The translations under genes were made by a program, and so were the position numbers. The notes below the pieces were generated by a model. The model searched no databases. It was not told the DNA's origin and worked only from the letters and a program-made list of their open reading frames with translations. 64,000 nt of DNA, from NCBI GenBank assembly GCA_023898685.1, contig CP060234.1, positions 3,247,688 to 3,311,687 of the forward strand, written 5' to 3'. Shown piece by piece: positions 7,199 to 16,649 of this stretch (position 1 is the stretch's first letter; each line of letters begins with the position of its first letter). Source of the stretch: Phycisphaeraceae bacterium. GTDB taxonomy: Bacteria > Planctomycetota > Phycisphaerae > Phycisphaerales > UBA1924.

Positions 7199-9907
7199 AT
7201 GGCGGAAATCAGCCTGAAATCACTGTTCGGCAAGCTCAATAGCCTCTGCTACAAGTCGAGCGAGGCGGCGACGGTGTTCTGCAAGATGCGGGGCAACCCC
7301 CACGTCGAGCTGCTGCACTTCTTCCACCAGGTGCTCCAGCTCCAGGATTCGGACACCCACCGTGTCATCCGGCACTTCCAGCTCAACCCCTCCAAGCTCG
7401 CCGCCGACTTGACCGCGGCCCTGGACAACCTGCCCCGCGGGGCATCCAGCCTTGCCGGCTTCTCCGCCGAGTTCGAGGAGGCGATCGAGCGGGCCTGGAC
7501 CTATTCGACGCTGCTCTTCAACGAGTCTTCGATCCGGTCGGGGCACGTCATCGTCGGCATGCTCAAGACCAAGGGCCTCCAGCGCGAACTCAAGGCGATC
7601 AGCGGCGAGTTCGAGAAGGTCAAGGTCGAGGAACTGACAGACAACTGGGAGAAGATCCTGGGCGAGTCGGTGGAGGCGGGGCTGGCCGCCAGGGATGGCT
7701 CCCGTGTCGGTGGGGGGGCGGTGCCGGGCGAGGCGTCGGGCGCGATGTCGCCCGCCCAGATGGGCAAGGAGGAGGCCCTCAAGCGGTTCTGCAAGGACCT
7801 GACCGAAGAAGCCCGCACCGGCAAGATCGACCCCATCGTGGGGCGTGACGAGGAGACCCGGCAGGTCATCGACATCCTGATGCGACGCCGGCAGAACAAC
7901 CCCGTGCTCGTGGGCGAGGCGGGCGTGGGCAAGACCGCCGTCGCCGAGGGATTCGCCCACAAGATCGTCGAAAAGGACGTGCCCCCGCCGCTCCAGGACG
8001 TCCGCCTGCTCGAGCTCGACGTCTCGGCGCTCCAGGCCGGCGCGAGCATGAAGGGCGAGTTCGAGGAACGGCTCAAGCAGGTGATCGAGGAGGTGCAGGC
8101 GTCGAGCCAGCCCACGATCCTGTTCATTGACGAGGTGCACCGGCTGATCGGGGCGGGTGGACAGGCCGGCACGGGCGACGCCGCCCAACTCCTCAAGCCC
8201 GCTCTCGCCCGGGGCCTGCTGCGGACGGTCGCGGCAACGACGTGGGCCGAGTACAAGAAGCACATCGAGAAGGACCCCGCGCTGACCCGCCGATTCCAGA
8301 CCGTGCAGGTCGACGAGCCGGACGAGGAGCGGGCGATCCTGATGATGCGCAAGGTCGCGGGCATTTTCGAGAAGCACCACAAGGTGCAGATCCTCGACGA
8401 GGCGATCGAGGCGGCCGTGCGGCTGGGGCACCGCTACATCCCGGCAAGGCAGCTCCCGGACAAGGCCGTGAGCCTGCTGGACACGTCTTGCGCCCGTGTC
8501 GCGATCGGCCAGCACGCGGTGCCGGCGGAGGTCGACGACACCCGCAAGCGGATCCAGGCCTTCGAGACCGAGCTGGAGATCCTCGGACGCGAGCAGGACG
8601 TGGGCAAGAACCACGCCAAGCGTGTTGCGGCGATCCATGACTCGATCAAGAGCGAGCGGGAGCGGCTCGTCGGGCTCGAGGAGTCGTGGCAGAAGGAGAA
8701 GGGGCTGATTGACCAGATCCTTGAGGTCCGGGCGCAGCTGCGCGGGCCGAGCGGCACCGAGCCCGTCGAGGCGGACGGGGCGCCGTCGACCGCCAAGCCG
8801 GCCCTCTCCGACGCCGAACGCACCGAGCTCAAGTCCAAGCTCGAAGGACTTCAGAAGGAGCTCTCCGACCTCCAGGGCGAGAGCCCGCTCATCCTCCCCG
8901 ACTGCGACGCGAACGCGGTCGCGGCGGTTGTGGCCGACTGGACGGGCATCCCCGTCGGCAAGATGGTCAAGAACGAGATCCAGGCGATCCTCGAGCTCGC
9001 CGACACGCTCAACCAACGCATCATCGGGCAGCGGCACGCGCTCGAGGCGATCTCCAAGCGCGTCCAGACCAGCCGGGCGAGCCTCGACAACCCCAACAAA
9101 CCGATCGGCGTGTTCATGCTCGCCGGGCCCTCGGGCGTTGGCAAGACCGAGACCGCGCTCGCCCTGGCCGAATCGCTCTACGGCGGCGAGCAGAACATCA
9201 TCACGATCAACATGTCGGAGTTCCAGGAGGCCCACACCGTCTCCACCCTCAAAGGGGCTCCTCCCGGCTACGTGGGCTACGGCGAGGGAGGCATCCTGAC
9301 CGAAGCCGTCCGGCGCAAGCCCTATTCGGTCGTGCTGCTCGACGAGGTGGAGAAGGCCCACTCGGATGTCCACGAGATCTTCTTCCAGGTCTTCGACAAG
9401 GGGCAGATGGAGGACGGCGAGGGCCGCCTGATCGACTTCAAGAACACGCTGATCCTGCTGACCACCAACGTCGGGTCCGAGCTCATCATGAACATGTGCA
9501 AGGACCCGGAGCTGATGCCCGACACCGAGGGCCTCCAGAAGGCGATGCGTGAGCCGTTGCTCAAGACCTTCCCGGCCGCGCTGCTGGGCCGCATGGTGGT
9601 GATCCCGTTCGTGCCGCTCACCGACGACATGCTCAAGGAGATCGCCAAGCTCCAACTCGGGCGGATCCAGAAGCGGATCGGCCAGAACCACGGCGCGACC
9701 TTCGAGTACGGCGACGACGTGCTCGACCTGATCGTCAGCCGCTGCACCGAGGTCGAGTCGGGCGGGCGGATGATCGACGCCATCCTGACCCAGACCATGC
9801 TTCCCGAGATCTCGAACGTCTTCCTCCAGCGGATGATGGCGGGCCGGGAGATCGAGCGGGTGAAGGTGGCGGTGGCCGACGGGGAGTTCCGGTACGACTT
9901 CGACTGA
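7199..9907 (+). CDS. tssH: T6SS sheath-recycling AAA+ ATPase TssH/ClpV
   Basis: ClpV disassembles contracted TssBC sheath so that it can be reused. The protein is 902 aa from the ATG at 7199 (a GTG at 7190 is also possible). Domain order is an N-terminal Clp-N domain (about residues 1-150), a first AAA domain with Walker A GEAGVGKT near residue 240 and Walker B ILFIDEVH, a middle coiled-coil (about 420-560) and a second AAA domain with Walker A GPSGVGKTE near 645 and Walker B VVLLDEVEK. It is told apart from housekeeping ClpB by the ClpV-type N-terminus (SLKSLFGKLNSLCYKSSEAA) and its place at the end of the T6SS cluster. About 160 nt of non-coding DNA follow before glnN. Confidence 0.95.
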   Translation: MAEISLKSLFGKLNSLCYKSSEAATVFCKMRGNPHVELLHFFHQVLQLQDSDTHRVIRHFQLNPSKLAADLTAALDNLPRGASSLAGFSAEFEEAIERAWTYSTLLFNESSIRSGHVIVGMLKTKGLQRELKAISGEFEKVKVEELTDNWEKILGESVEAGLAARDGSRVGGGAVPGEASGAMSPAQMGKEEALKRFCKDLTEEARTGKIDPIVGRDEETRQVIDILMRRRQNNPVLVGEAGVGKTAVAEGFAHKIVEKDVPPPLQDVRLLELDVSALQAGASMKGEFEERLKQVIEEVQASSQPTILFIDEVHRLIGAGGQAGTGDAAQLLKPALARGLLRTVAATTWAEYKKHIEKDPALTRRFQTVQVDEPDEERAILMMRKVAGIFEKHHKVQILDEAIEAAVRLGHRYIPARQLPDKAVSLLDTSCARVAIGQHAVPAEVDDTRKRIQAFETELEILGREQDVGKNHAKRVAAIHDSIKSERERLVGLEESWQKEKGLIDQILEVRAQLRGPSGTEPVEADGAPSTAKPALSDAERTELKSKLEGLQKELSDLQGESPLILPDCDANAVAAVVADWTGIPVGKMVKNEIQAILELADTLNQRIIGQRHALEAISKRVQTSRASLDNPNKPIGVFMLAGPSGVGKTETALALAESLYGGEQNIITINMSEFQEAHTVSTLKGAPPGYVGYGEGGILTEAVRRKPYSVVLLDEVEKAHSDVHEIFFQVFDKGQMEDGEGRLIDFKNTLILLTTNVGSELIMNMCKDPELMPDTEGLQKAMREPLLKTFPAALLGRMVVIPFVPLTDDMLKEIAKLQLGRIQKRIGQNHGATFEYGDDVLDLIVSRCTEVESGGRMIDAILTQTMLPEISNVFLQRMMAGREIERVKVAVADGEFRYDFD

Positions 9908-10067
9908 TCCCTGTTCGAACAGCGGTCGGGCCGGGGCGGCGGCGTTGTGCGCGCCAGAACTTGCCGAGATTCCGTGATTTTCAGGGGTGATCGTCTGGCG
10001 GCGGGAAGCGTGCTTTCCTAATCTGCCGCGTAGCGCCACGCGCCCGCGAGACCCAGGAGAATCTGAG

Positions 10068-12266
10068 ATGCGAACCGACAGCCCCGTCACCGCCGCCACG
10101 AACGCCGCCACCGAATGGCTCGCGGCCAGGCCCGACGATTTCCGCCAGCGTCTGTCCATCGAGGAGATCTACGGCGCGGACGTCTTCGGCCTGCGGGCCA
10201 TGCGTGAGCGGCTGCCCAAGCAGACGTACAAGGCCTTCATGCGGACCGTCGAGGAGGCCGAGCCGCTCGATCTGGTGGTGGCCGACGTCGTCGCCTCGGT
10301 GATGAAGGACTGGGCCATCGAGCGGGGCGCCACGCACTACACCCACTGGTTCCAGCCCCTCACGGGGTCGACGGCCGAGAAGCACGACGGCATGCTTATC
10401 CCGACCGGCGACGGCGAGATCGTCACCCAATTCTCCGGGTCGGACCTCGTTCAGGGCGAGCCCGACGCGTCGAGCTTCCCGTCGGGCGGCCTCCGCGCCA
10501 CGTTCGAGGCCCGGGGCTACACCGCGTGGGACCCCACGAGCCCGGCGTTCATCGTCCGCGGCCCCAATCACGGCACGCTGTGCATCCCGACGGCCTTCGT
10601 CTCGTGGACAGGCGAGGCCCTCGACAAGAAGACCCCGCTGCTGCGTTCGATGGACGCGATCAACACGCAGGCGATGCGCATCCTCAAGCTGTTCGGCACC
10701 GACGAGGGTGTCCGCTGCGTGCGCACGTCGCTGGGCACCGAGCAGGAGTACTTCCTGATCGACCGTAATCTCTACTTCGCCCGCCCCGATCTGGTGACCT
10801 GCGACCGCACGCTGTTTGGCGCCAAGCCTCCCAAGGGGCAGGAGCTCGAGGACCACTACTTCGGCGCGATCCCCCAGCGCGTCATCGCCTTCATGGCCGA
10901 CGTCGAGGAGGAGCTCTACCGCCTCGGCGTTCCGATCAAGACTCGGCACAACGAGGTCGCGCCGGGACAGTACGAGATTGCCCCGATCTACGAGGAGACA
11001 AACGTCGCCTGCGACCACCAGATGCTCGTGATGGAGGTGCTCAAGCGGGTCGCTCCGCGGTACGGGCTGCAGGCCATCCTCCACGAAAAACCCTTCGCCG
11101 GCATCAACGGATCGGGCAAGCACAACAACTGGTCGCTCGCGACGAACACGGGCGTCAACCTGCTCGACCCGCAGGACGAGACGCACACCAATCTGCAGTT
11201 CATGGTCTTCCTGTGCGCCGTGCTCCGGGCGGTGGATCTGCACGCCGACGTGCTCCGCGCCTCGATCGCCAGCGCGTCGAACGACCACCGTCTGGGCGCC
11301 AACGAGGCCCCGCCCGCGATCATCTCGATCTACCTGGGCGACATGCTCACCGACCTCGTCGAGCAGCTCGAGAAGGGCACCCCCAAGCGGACGCTCAAGG
11401 GCGGCGCTCTCGATCTCGGCGCCCGCACGCTCCCGCAGATCCCGCGCCACTCGGGCGATCGAAACCGCACCAGCCCGTTCGCGTTCACCGGCAACAAGTT
11501 CGAGTTCCGCGCCGTGGGCTCGTCGGCGGCGGTCTCGTGGCCCAACACCGTGATGAACACGATCGTGGCGGCTTCGCTCGACTCCATCGCCAGTGAACTC
11601 GAGGAGGCGACCACGCGCAAGCAACGCAAGGAGACGCTCGAAGCGGCGTGCAAGCGCGTGCTCAAGGCGATCGTCAAGGAGCACAAGCGCGTCATCTTCA
11701 ACGGCGACGGCTACTCAGAGGCGTGGCACGCCGAGGCCGCCAGGCGGGGGCTGCCCAACATGCGCGATTCGGTGACTGCCTTCCAGGTCTTCGGCTCGCG
11801 CAAGGCCAAGGCACTCTTCAAGCAGTACAAGGTGTTGAGCCCGGCCGAGCTCGACAGCCGTAAGCACATCTTCTTTGAGAAGTACACAAAGCAAATCCAG
11901 ATCGAGAGCGAGCAGATGGTGCTGATCGCCCGCCAGCACATTCTCCCGGCCGCGATGCGTCAGCAGACCGAGTTGGCCGAGGCCGTCATGGCGACAGAAG
12001 GGGCGGATGTTGACGCCTCGGCCGCCCGGGGCGCGCTGCAGGCGTTTAGCGAACTCGTCGACCAGTTGCGTGACAAGGTCGATGAACTGGACAGGCTCGA
12101 TGACGTCCACGGTGGCGATGATCCGGCCCAGCACGCGAAATACCTTCGCGATAAGGTCATTCCCGCGATGGAGGATTGCCGGGAACTGGCGGACAGGGTC
12201 GAGGTGCACGTCTCGGCCGATCTCTGGCCGCTGCCGAGCTACCGCGAAATGCTGTTCATCCGATAG
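10068..12266 (+). CDS. glnN: Glutamine synthetase type III
   Basis: This is a GSIII enzyme that makes glutamine from glutamate, ammonia and ATP in the cytoplasm. The length of 732 aa fits GSIII (about 700-730) and rules out the 450-470 aa GSI. Early motifs are DVFGLRAMRERLPKQTYKAF and THYTHWFQPLTGSTAEKHD, both GSIII-specific. The catalytic core has a KPFAGINGSGKHNNWSLA motif at about residues 342-359 and SNDHRLGANEAPPAI further on. The ATG at 10068 is preceded by AGGAGA (10055-10060, spacing 7), whereas the longer frame from 9987 has no such site. An ammonium transporter sits far downstream at 51.6 kb, and no PII gene is visible nearby. Confidence 0.96.
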   Translation: MRTDSPVTAATNAATEWLAARPDDFRQRLSIEEIYGADVFGLRAMRERLPKQTYKAFMRTVEEAEPLDLVVADVVASVMKDWAIERGATHYTHWFQPLTGSTAEKHDGMLIPTGDGEIVTQFSGSDLVQGEPDASSFPSGGLRATFEARGYTAWDPTSPAFIVRGPNHGTLCIPTAFVSWTGEALDKKTPLLRSMDAINTQAMRILKLFGTDEGVRCVRTSLGTEQEYFLIDRNLYFARPDLVTCDRTLFGAKPPKGQELEDHYFGAIPQRVIAFMADVEEELYRLGVPIKTRHNEVAPGQYEIAPIYEETNVACDHQMLVMEVLKRVAPRYGLQAILHEKPFAGINGSGKHNNWSLATNTGVNLLDPQDETHTNLQFMVFLCAVLRAVDLHADVLRASIASASNDHRLGANEAPPAIISIYLGDMLTDLVEQLEKGTPKRTLKGGALDLGARTLPQIPRHSGDRNRTSPFAFTGNKFEFRAVGSSAAVSWPNTVMNTIVAASLDSIASELEEATTRKQRKETLEAACKRVLKAIVKEHKRVIFNGDGYSEAWHAEAARRGLPNMRDSVTAFQVFGSRKAKALFKQYKVLSPAELDSRKHIFFEKYTKQIQIESEQMVLIARQHILPAAMRQQTELAEAVMATEGADVDASAARGALQAFSELVDQLRDKVDELDRLDDVHGGDDPAQHAKYLRDKVIPAMEDCRELADRVEVHVSADLWPLPSYREMLFIR

Positions 12267-12274
12267 ATTCGGGG

Positions 12275-12303
12275 TTGTAGGGCAGATCGGACTGTGTTAG
12301 CAT
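12275..12303 (+). promoter_or_regulatory. Possible sigma-70-type promoter before the PAS histidine kinase
   Basis: TTGTAG (12275-12280) and TAGCAT (12298-12303) are 17 nt apart in the 73-nt gap between glnN and the kinase gene. The match to consensus is partial (TTG shared at -35; 4 of 6 at -10). It would give the kinase-regulator pair a transcript independent of glnN. Confidence 0.3.
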
Positions 12304-12339
12304 GGTTGCTGTAGGCGCTGCGCGATCGGGCTGTCGACC

Positions 12340-14967
12340 ATGGAACCCCCCCGAGAGATAGTTTCATCCGATTCCATCGAGCGTCACCTGCGGACGCCGG
12401 TGCCCAGCGACACGCGCGTCCTGAACACGGTCGCACACGGCATCTGCGTCGTCGACGACGAGATGCAAGTGGTCTTTGCGAACCACAGGCTGATGGCGCA
12501 GATCGGGTGCTCGGCCGACGCTCTACTTGGTCGCCCCTTCTCCGATCTGATCGCGGAGGATCACCGCGAGAAGGTCGCGACCTGGTTCGATCGCGGGGCA
12601 GGGGTCGAGGGCGATGCGAGCATTGATGCCGTCCGGGTGCGTCGATGCCACGGCGCGCCGTTCGACGCGGAGATCGCGGTGAATGTCTCCATCGACGCCG
12701 GCCACTCGACTCGGGTGGTGTCGATCACGGACGTCACGGCGCGCCTGAGGGCCCAGGAGGCCGAGCGGCGGAGCCAGAAACTGCTCGAAGCGCACTTCAA
12801 TCGCACGCCGGTTGCGGTGATCGAGTGGCGGCTCGATCGCAGCGCCGCGCGATGGAACCCCGCGGCCGAGCAGATGTTCGGCTACCGCCACGACGAGGTC
12901 GACGGGTGCGACGCGTTCCCGCTTATCGTCGATGAATCCTCACGCGAGCTTGTCGACCGCATCTGGGGTGCGCTGGTGAGCCAGACGGGGGGTGAGAGCT
13001 GCATCAACACCAACCGGACCAAGGATGGCCGCATCATTCAGTGCCGCTGGCACAACACGCCGTTGACCGATGCCGAGGGCCGCGTCATTGGTGTTGCTTC
13101 ATTGGCCGAGGACATCACCGAAGCGCTGCGGGCCCAGCGAGAATTGAGCGAGGCGAACGCACGGCTGCGGCGTGTGGTGCACAAGCTGCCGGTCGTGTTC
13201 TGGGCCTTTGACGAGAACTTCGTGCCGGTCATGTGGAATGACCATGCGGAGCGGGTCACGGGGTACGCCGCCGAGCGAGTCATCGGAAACCGGGATGTTT
13301 TCGGTTTGATCTACCCCGACGCCGAAGTTCGGCAGCAGTGCATGCAGGGCTGGGCCGAGCTCGACTTCGGCGACTACGACGACGTCGAACGCCCCGTGAC
13401 CTGTGCGGACGGGTCGGTGCGCCGGATCCTCTGGTCGAACATCGCCGCGCGCTGCCCCGTGCCGGGCTGGCGAGCCTGGGGGATCGGCATCGACGTCACC
13501 GACCGGCACGAGGCGTTCACGGCTCTGCGGGAGAGCGAGCGTCGATACCGCGACGTCATCCAGAAAGCAGACTTGGTCGGTGTGATCGTCGATCGCGAGG
13601 GACGCATCACCTTTGTCAACGATTTCTTCGCGCGGCTGACGGGGTGGTCGGCCGACGAGGTCATCGGCTCGAGGTGGAGCGAGTTTCTCTGCCGAGGGGG
13701 TGACGTGCAAGACGGTGGGCTCTTCTGCTTTTCGAACCTCCTGACCCACACCGAGGGCTCCCTCATGACCAAGGCGGGTCAGAGGCGGACGATCGTCTGG
13801 ACGCAGTCCGCCCTTCACAGTTCGAGCGGCGAGCTGGCCGGCGCCTGCGCGCTCGGCATGGACGTGACCGACCATCGCCGAATCCAGGCCGAACTCGCTT
13901 CGCACCGCGAGCATCTCGAGCAACTGGTCGCGCAGCGGACGGCCGATCTCGCGGAGTCGCAACGCCGGCTGGAGGACGCCGAGCGGCTGGCGTCGCTGGG
14001 CCGGATCGCGGCGGGGCTGAGCCACGATCTGGGCAACATGCTCCTGCCTGTGCGTTGCCACCTGGACACGCTCGAAGAGGCGGACCTCGACTCGTCGGCC
14101 GTCGACTCGCTCCGCGCCGTTCGGAAGGGCGTCGAGTTTGTCGAGCAGCTCGGCGAGGGCCTCGCCCTTCTCTCGGGGACGAACCAACGCAACAGCAGCG
14201 AGGCCGCGGCGTCGCCGGGCGAGTGCATCCGCCTCGCGAAGTGGTGGGAAGGCGTCGGGCCGCTGCTCCGTGAGGTCGTGCCGAAGAGTGTCTCGGTCTG
14301 CACACGATTCGATGAGGACCTTCCCGAGGTCCGGCTCCCCACGCACCTTTTGACACGTGCCGTGATGAACCTGCTTGTCAACGCCGCCGAGGCGATCCAG
14401 CGAGGCGGAGCGACGACAGGAAGAATCGACCTCGCGGCCGGTCACGACCCCGAGCATTCGGCCGTCCAGATCGACGTCCGCGACACAGGGCCGGGCATAC
14501 CGGGCGAGGTCGCTCGCTGCGCCATCGAGCCGTTCTACACCACCAAGAAGCGGGGGCTCTCGACCGGGCTCGGGCTGAGCGTGGTCGATGGGATTGCACG
14601 ATTAGCGGGCGGTTCATTCAGGATCGAGGCGCTCGCTGAAGGAGGCACGCTCGCCCGGCTCACGCTGCCGGTGGCGTTACCCCGGCCGACCGATCACGCT
14701 ACTCCGCGTGTTCTCGTGCGGATTCCCGATCTTCGGGTCGCGGCCCTCTGCGAGGAATTGCGCCGGACGATGGGGTGTATGATATTGCGCGGGACGATCG
14801 ACGGTTCCGTTGATTACATTGTCTCCACGGACGCGGGTCTTGACGTTCGGGCCCGCGATTCCGGGCCGGGGGAGGCACCCGGGCGGATCGCGATTGACCC
14901 CTCCGCTGGCATCGCCGGTATCCGAGAGACGCTGGCTCGGAGTATCGGCGGCATGGAGAACGCATGA
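12340..14967 (+). CDS. Soluble histidine kinase with four PAS domains
   Basis: This is an 875-aa sensor kinase with no membrane segment, so it probably senses an intracellular signal. Four PAS domains can be read at about residues 25-140, 150-275, 285-400 and 405-525, each ending in a DVT- or DIT-type motif (SITDVTARL, LAEDITEAL, GIDVTDRHE, GMDVTDHRR). A coiled-coil follows, then the dimerisation region with phospho-acceptor His562 in GLSHDLGNM. The ATPase domain shows an N box (NLLVNAAEAI), DTGPGIPG, EPFYTTK and GLSTGLGLSVV. A tail of about 110 residues after the ATPase domain is unlike a receiver and is unassigned. The stop overlaps the response regulator start, so the two form a pair. The signal is unknown. 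Confidence 0.93.
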   Translation: MEPPREIVSSDSIERHLRTPVPSDTRVLNTVAHGICVVDDEMQVVFANHRLMAQIGCSADALLGRPFSDLIAEDHREKVATWFDRGAGVEGDASIDAVRVRRCHGAPFDAEIAVNVSIDAGHSTRVVSITDVTARLRAQEAERRSQKLLEAHFNRTPVAVIEWRLDRSAARWNPAAEQMFGYRHDEVDGCDAFPLIVDESSRELVDRIWGALVSQTGGESCINTNRTKDGRIIQCRWHNTPLTDAEGRVIGVASLAEDITEALRAQRELSEANARLRRVVHKLPVVFWAFDENFVPVMWNDHAERVTGYAAERVIGNRDVFGLIYPDAEVRQQCMQGWAELDFGDYDDVERPVTCADGSVRRILWSNIAARCPVPGWRAWGIGIDVTDRHEAFTALRESERRYRDVIQKADLVGVIVDREGRITFVNDFFARLTGWSADEVIGSRWSEFLCRGGDVQDGGLFCFSNLLTHTEGSLMTKAGQRRTIVWTQSALHSSSGELAGACALGMDVTDHRRIQAELASHREHLEQLVAQRTADLAESQRRLEDAERLASLGRIAAGLSHDLGNMLLPVRCHLDTLEEADLDSSAVDSLRAVRKGVEFVEQLGEGLALLSGTNQRNSSEAAASPGECIRLAKWWEGVGPLLREVVPKSVSVCTRFDEDLPEVRLPTHLLTRAVMNLLVNAAEAIQRGGATTGRIDLAAGHDPEHSAVQIDVRDTGPGIPGEVARCAIEPFYTTKKRGLSTGLGLSVVDGIARLAGGSFRIEALAEGGTLARLTLPVALPRPTDHATPRVLVRIPDLRVAALCEELRRTMGCMILRGTIDGSVDYIVSTDAGLDVRARDSGPGEAPGRIAIDPSAGIAGIRETLARSIGGMENA

Positions 14968-15650
14968 TGGTGGATGCCACCGAGAACCGGGACAACGCGA
15001 TCAGGGTGTTCTGCGTCGATGATCACGCGTTCCTGATTGAAGGTCTGTGCTCCAGGCTGGAAAAAACACCGAACATCGAGGTGGTCGGCACGCTTCCTTC
15101 GGCCGATGGGCTGATTGAGGCGGCCTCGAAAGCCAAGCCGGACGTCGTTCTTCTCGATATCGAGATGCCGGGCAGCGATCCCTTCGAGGTGATCGACGAC
15201 CTGCGTTCGCGATGCCCGGATTGCCGGGTGATCCTGCTCAGCGCGTTTGTGCGGCACTCCTACCTCGATGCGGCCGTCAAGGTGGGGGCCTGGGGCTACG
15301 TCTCGAAGCGTGATGCGCCGGCGGCGATCATCGATGCCATCAAGCAGGTGGCCGGGGGCCGGTTCGCGTTCAGCCCCGAGGTCATCAGCCGCTGCGGGCT
15401 CGATCCCAACCGCCCGCTCGCGGCGGAAAGCAACAAGCCCGAGTCGAAGCTCAACCGCCTCACGCAGCGCGAGCTCCAGATCCTCCGCATGATCGGGCGG
15501 GGCATGCCGCGCAACGAGATCGCCAACGCGATCCACCGCAGCCCCAAGACGGTCGACGCCCACCGCTCGTCGATCATGGACAAGCTGGGCCTGCACGACC
15601 GCGTCGAGCTCGCCCGCTTCGCCATCCGCGAGGGGCTGGTGGAGATCTGA
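14964..15650 (+). CDS. NarL/FixJ-type response regulator
   Basis: A 228-aa regulator with an N-terminal receiver (acidic pair in FCVDDHAF, phospho-acceptor Asp65 in VVLLDIEMPG, Lys in YVSKRDAP) and a C-terminal LuxR-type helix-turn-helix (LTQRELQILRMIGRGMPRNE, then SPKTVDAHRSSIMDKLGL). It is translationally coupled to the PAS kinase (ATGA overlap) and is its likely partner. An ATG directly after the chosen one (14967) is an equal start candidate. The target genes cannot be told from the sequence; glnN lies just upstream but no operator is evident. Confidence 0.95.
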   Translation: MMVDATENRDNAIRVFCVDDHAFLIEGLCSRLEKTPNIEVVGTLPSADGLIEAASKAKPDVVLLDIEMPGSDPFEVIDDLRSRCPDCRVILLSAFVRHSYLDAAVKVGAWGYVSKRDAPAAIIDAIKQVAGGRFAFSPEVISRCGLDPNRPLAAESNKPESKLNRLTQRELQILRMIGRGMPRNEIANAIHRSPKTVDAHRSSIMDKLGLHDRVELARFAIREGLVEI

Positions 15651-15672
15651 CGACAACGTGCCTTTCTCAATC

Positions 15673-15755
15673 GGTGTGCCACGGCCATGCTGGCCGTGCG
15701 GGACAACCTACTGGCCCGTCCTGCTCACGCACGGCCGGGACGGCCGTGGCACACC
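15673..15755. repeat. 83-bp dyad repeat, copy 1
   Basis: Left arm 15673-15700 (begins GGTGTGCCACGGCC, ends GGCCGTGCG) is the reverse complement of right arm 15728-15755 at 25 of 28 positions, around a 27-nt centre. Each arm is itself a small palindrome (CACGGCC...GGCCGTG). The same arms, centre length and total length recur at 19866-19947. It lies between the convergent 3' ends of the response regulator and thyA, where it could act as a two-way terminator. Confidence 0.9.
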
Positions 15756-15777
15756 TAGAAGATCGATCGCCCGCCGC

Positions 15778-16626
15778 CTACACCGCCACCGCCGCCTTGA
15801 TGTGCGGGTGCGGGTCGTAGCCCACCACCTCGAAGTCCTCGTACCGGAACCCGAAGATCGACTCCACCGCCGCATTGATCCGCACGGTCGGCCTCGCCCG
15901 CGGCTCGCGCGTGAGCTGGAGCCTCGCCTGCTCGAGGTGGTTGCTGTACAGATGCGCGTCGCCCAGCGTGTGGATGAACTCGCCGGGGCGGTAGCCGCAG
16001 ACCTGGGCGAGCATCATCGTCAGCAGGGCGTAGCTGGCGATGTTGAACGGCACGCCCAGGAAGACGTCGGCCGAGCGTTGATAGAGCTGGCAGCTGAGCC
16101 GGTCGGGCCCGCCATCGGGCGCGGGCGAGACATCGAACTGGAACAGGCAGTGGCAGGGGGGCAGGGCCATCTTCTCGACCTCGCCCACGTTCCAGGCGCA
16201 CACCAGGTGACGCCGGCTCGACGGGTTGTCCTTGAGCCCCTCGACGAGGTCGGCGATCTGGTCGATCGTCCCCCCGTCGGGCGTGGGCCAGGCCCGCCAC
16301 TGCCGCCCGTACACGGGGCCCAGCTCGCCTTCGTCGTCGGCCCACTCGTCCCAGATCGTCACGTTGTGCTCGCGGAGGTAGGCGACGTTGGTCTCGCCCC
16401 GCAGGAACCAGAGCAGCTCGTGGATGATCGACCGCAGGTGCAGCTTCTTCGTCGTCACGAGGGGGAAGCCCGACGAGGGCGACGCAGGCCCCAGCGACCC
16501 GTCTGCGTTGGAGAGGTCGTAGCGGGACTGGTGCCCGAACACCGAGAGCGTGCCGGTGCCGGTCCGGTCGGGCTTCTGGACCCCTTCATCGAGGATGCGG
16601 CGGAGCAGGTCGTGGTAGGCGTGCAT
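15778..16626 (-). CDS. thyA: Thymidylate synthase ThyA
   Basis: ThyA methylates dUMP to dTMP using methylene-tetrahydrofolate. The 282-aa protein has the N-terminal DRTGTGTLSVFG motif that contacts phosphate, FPLVTTKKLHLRSIIHELLW, and the catalytic Cys158 in ALPPCHCLFQF. The folate and dUMP site segment QRSADVFLGVPFNIASYALL and the late FIHTLGDAHLYSNHLEQ complete it. It is the last gene of a - strand run and starts 23 nt after the stop of the preceding gene. No strong RBS is visible, which fits coupling to the upstream gene. Confidence 0.97.
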   Translation of the reverse strand: MHAYHDLLRRILDEGVQKPDRTGTGTLSVFGHQSRYDLSNADGSLGPASPSSGFPLVTTKKLHLRSIIHELLWFLRGETNVAYLREHNVTIWDEWADDEGELGPVYGRQWRAWPTPDGGTIDQIADLVEGLKDNPSSRRHLVCAWNVGEVEKMALPPCHCLFQFDVSPAPDGGPDRLSCQLYQRSADVFLGVPFNIASYALLTMMLAQVCGYRPGEFIHTLGDAHLYSNHLEQARLQLTREPRARPTVRINAAVESIFGFRYEDFEVVGYDPHPHIKAAVAV

Positions 16627-16649
16627 GGGGGGAGTGTACCGGTCAAGAC

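Noticed and set aside
9908..10067. T6SS effector or immunity gene between clpV and glnN
   Set aside because: The 160-nt gap has no open frame with coding character; only a small palindrome (TGTTCGAACA) is present.
7220..10159. Long - strand open frame (979 codons) opposite clpV
   Set aside because: Its translation is low-complexity, Leu/Arg/Asp/His-rich and has no domain; it is the mirror of the biased third codon positions of the real + strand gene. The same applies to the 882-codon + strand frame opposite 40523-43336 and other long antisense frames.
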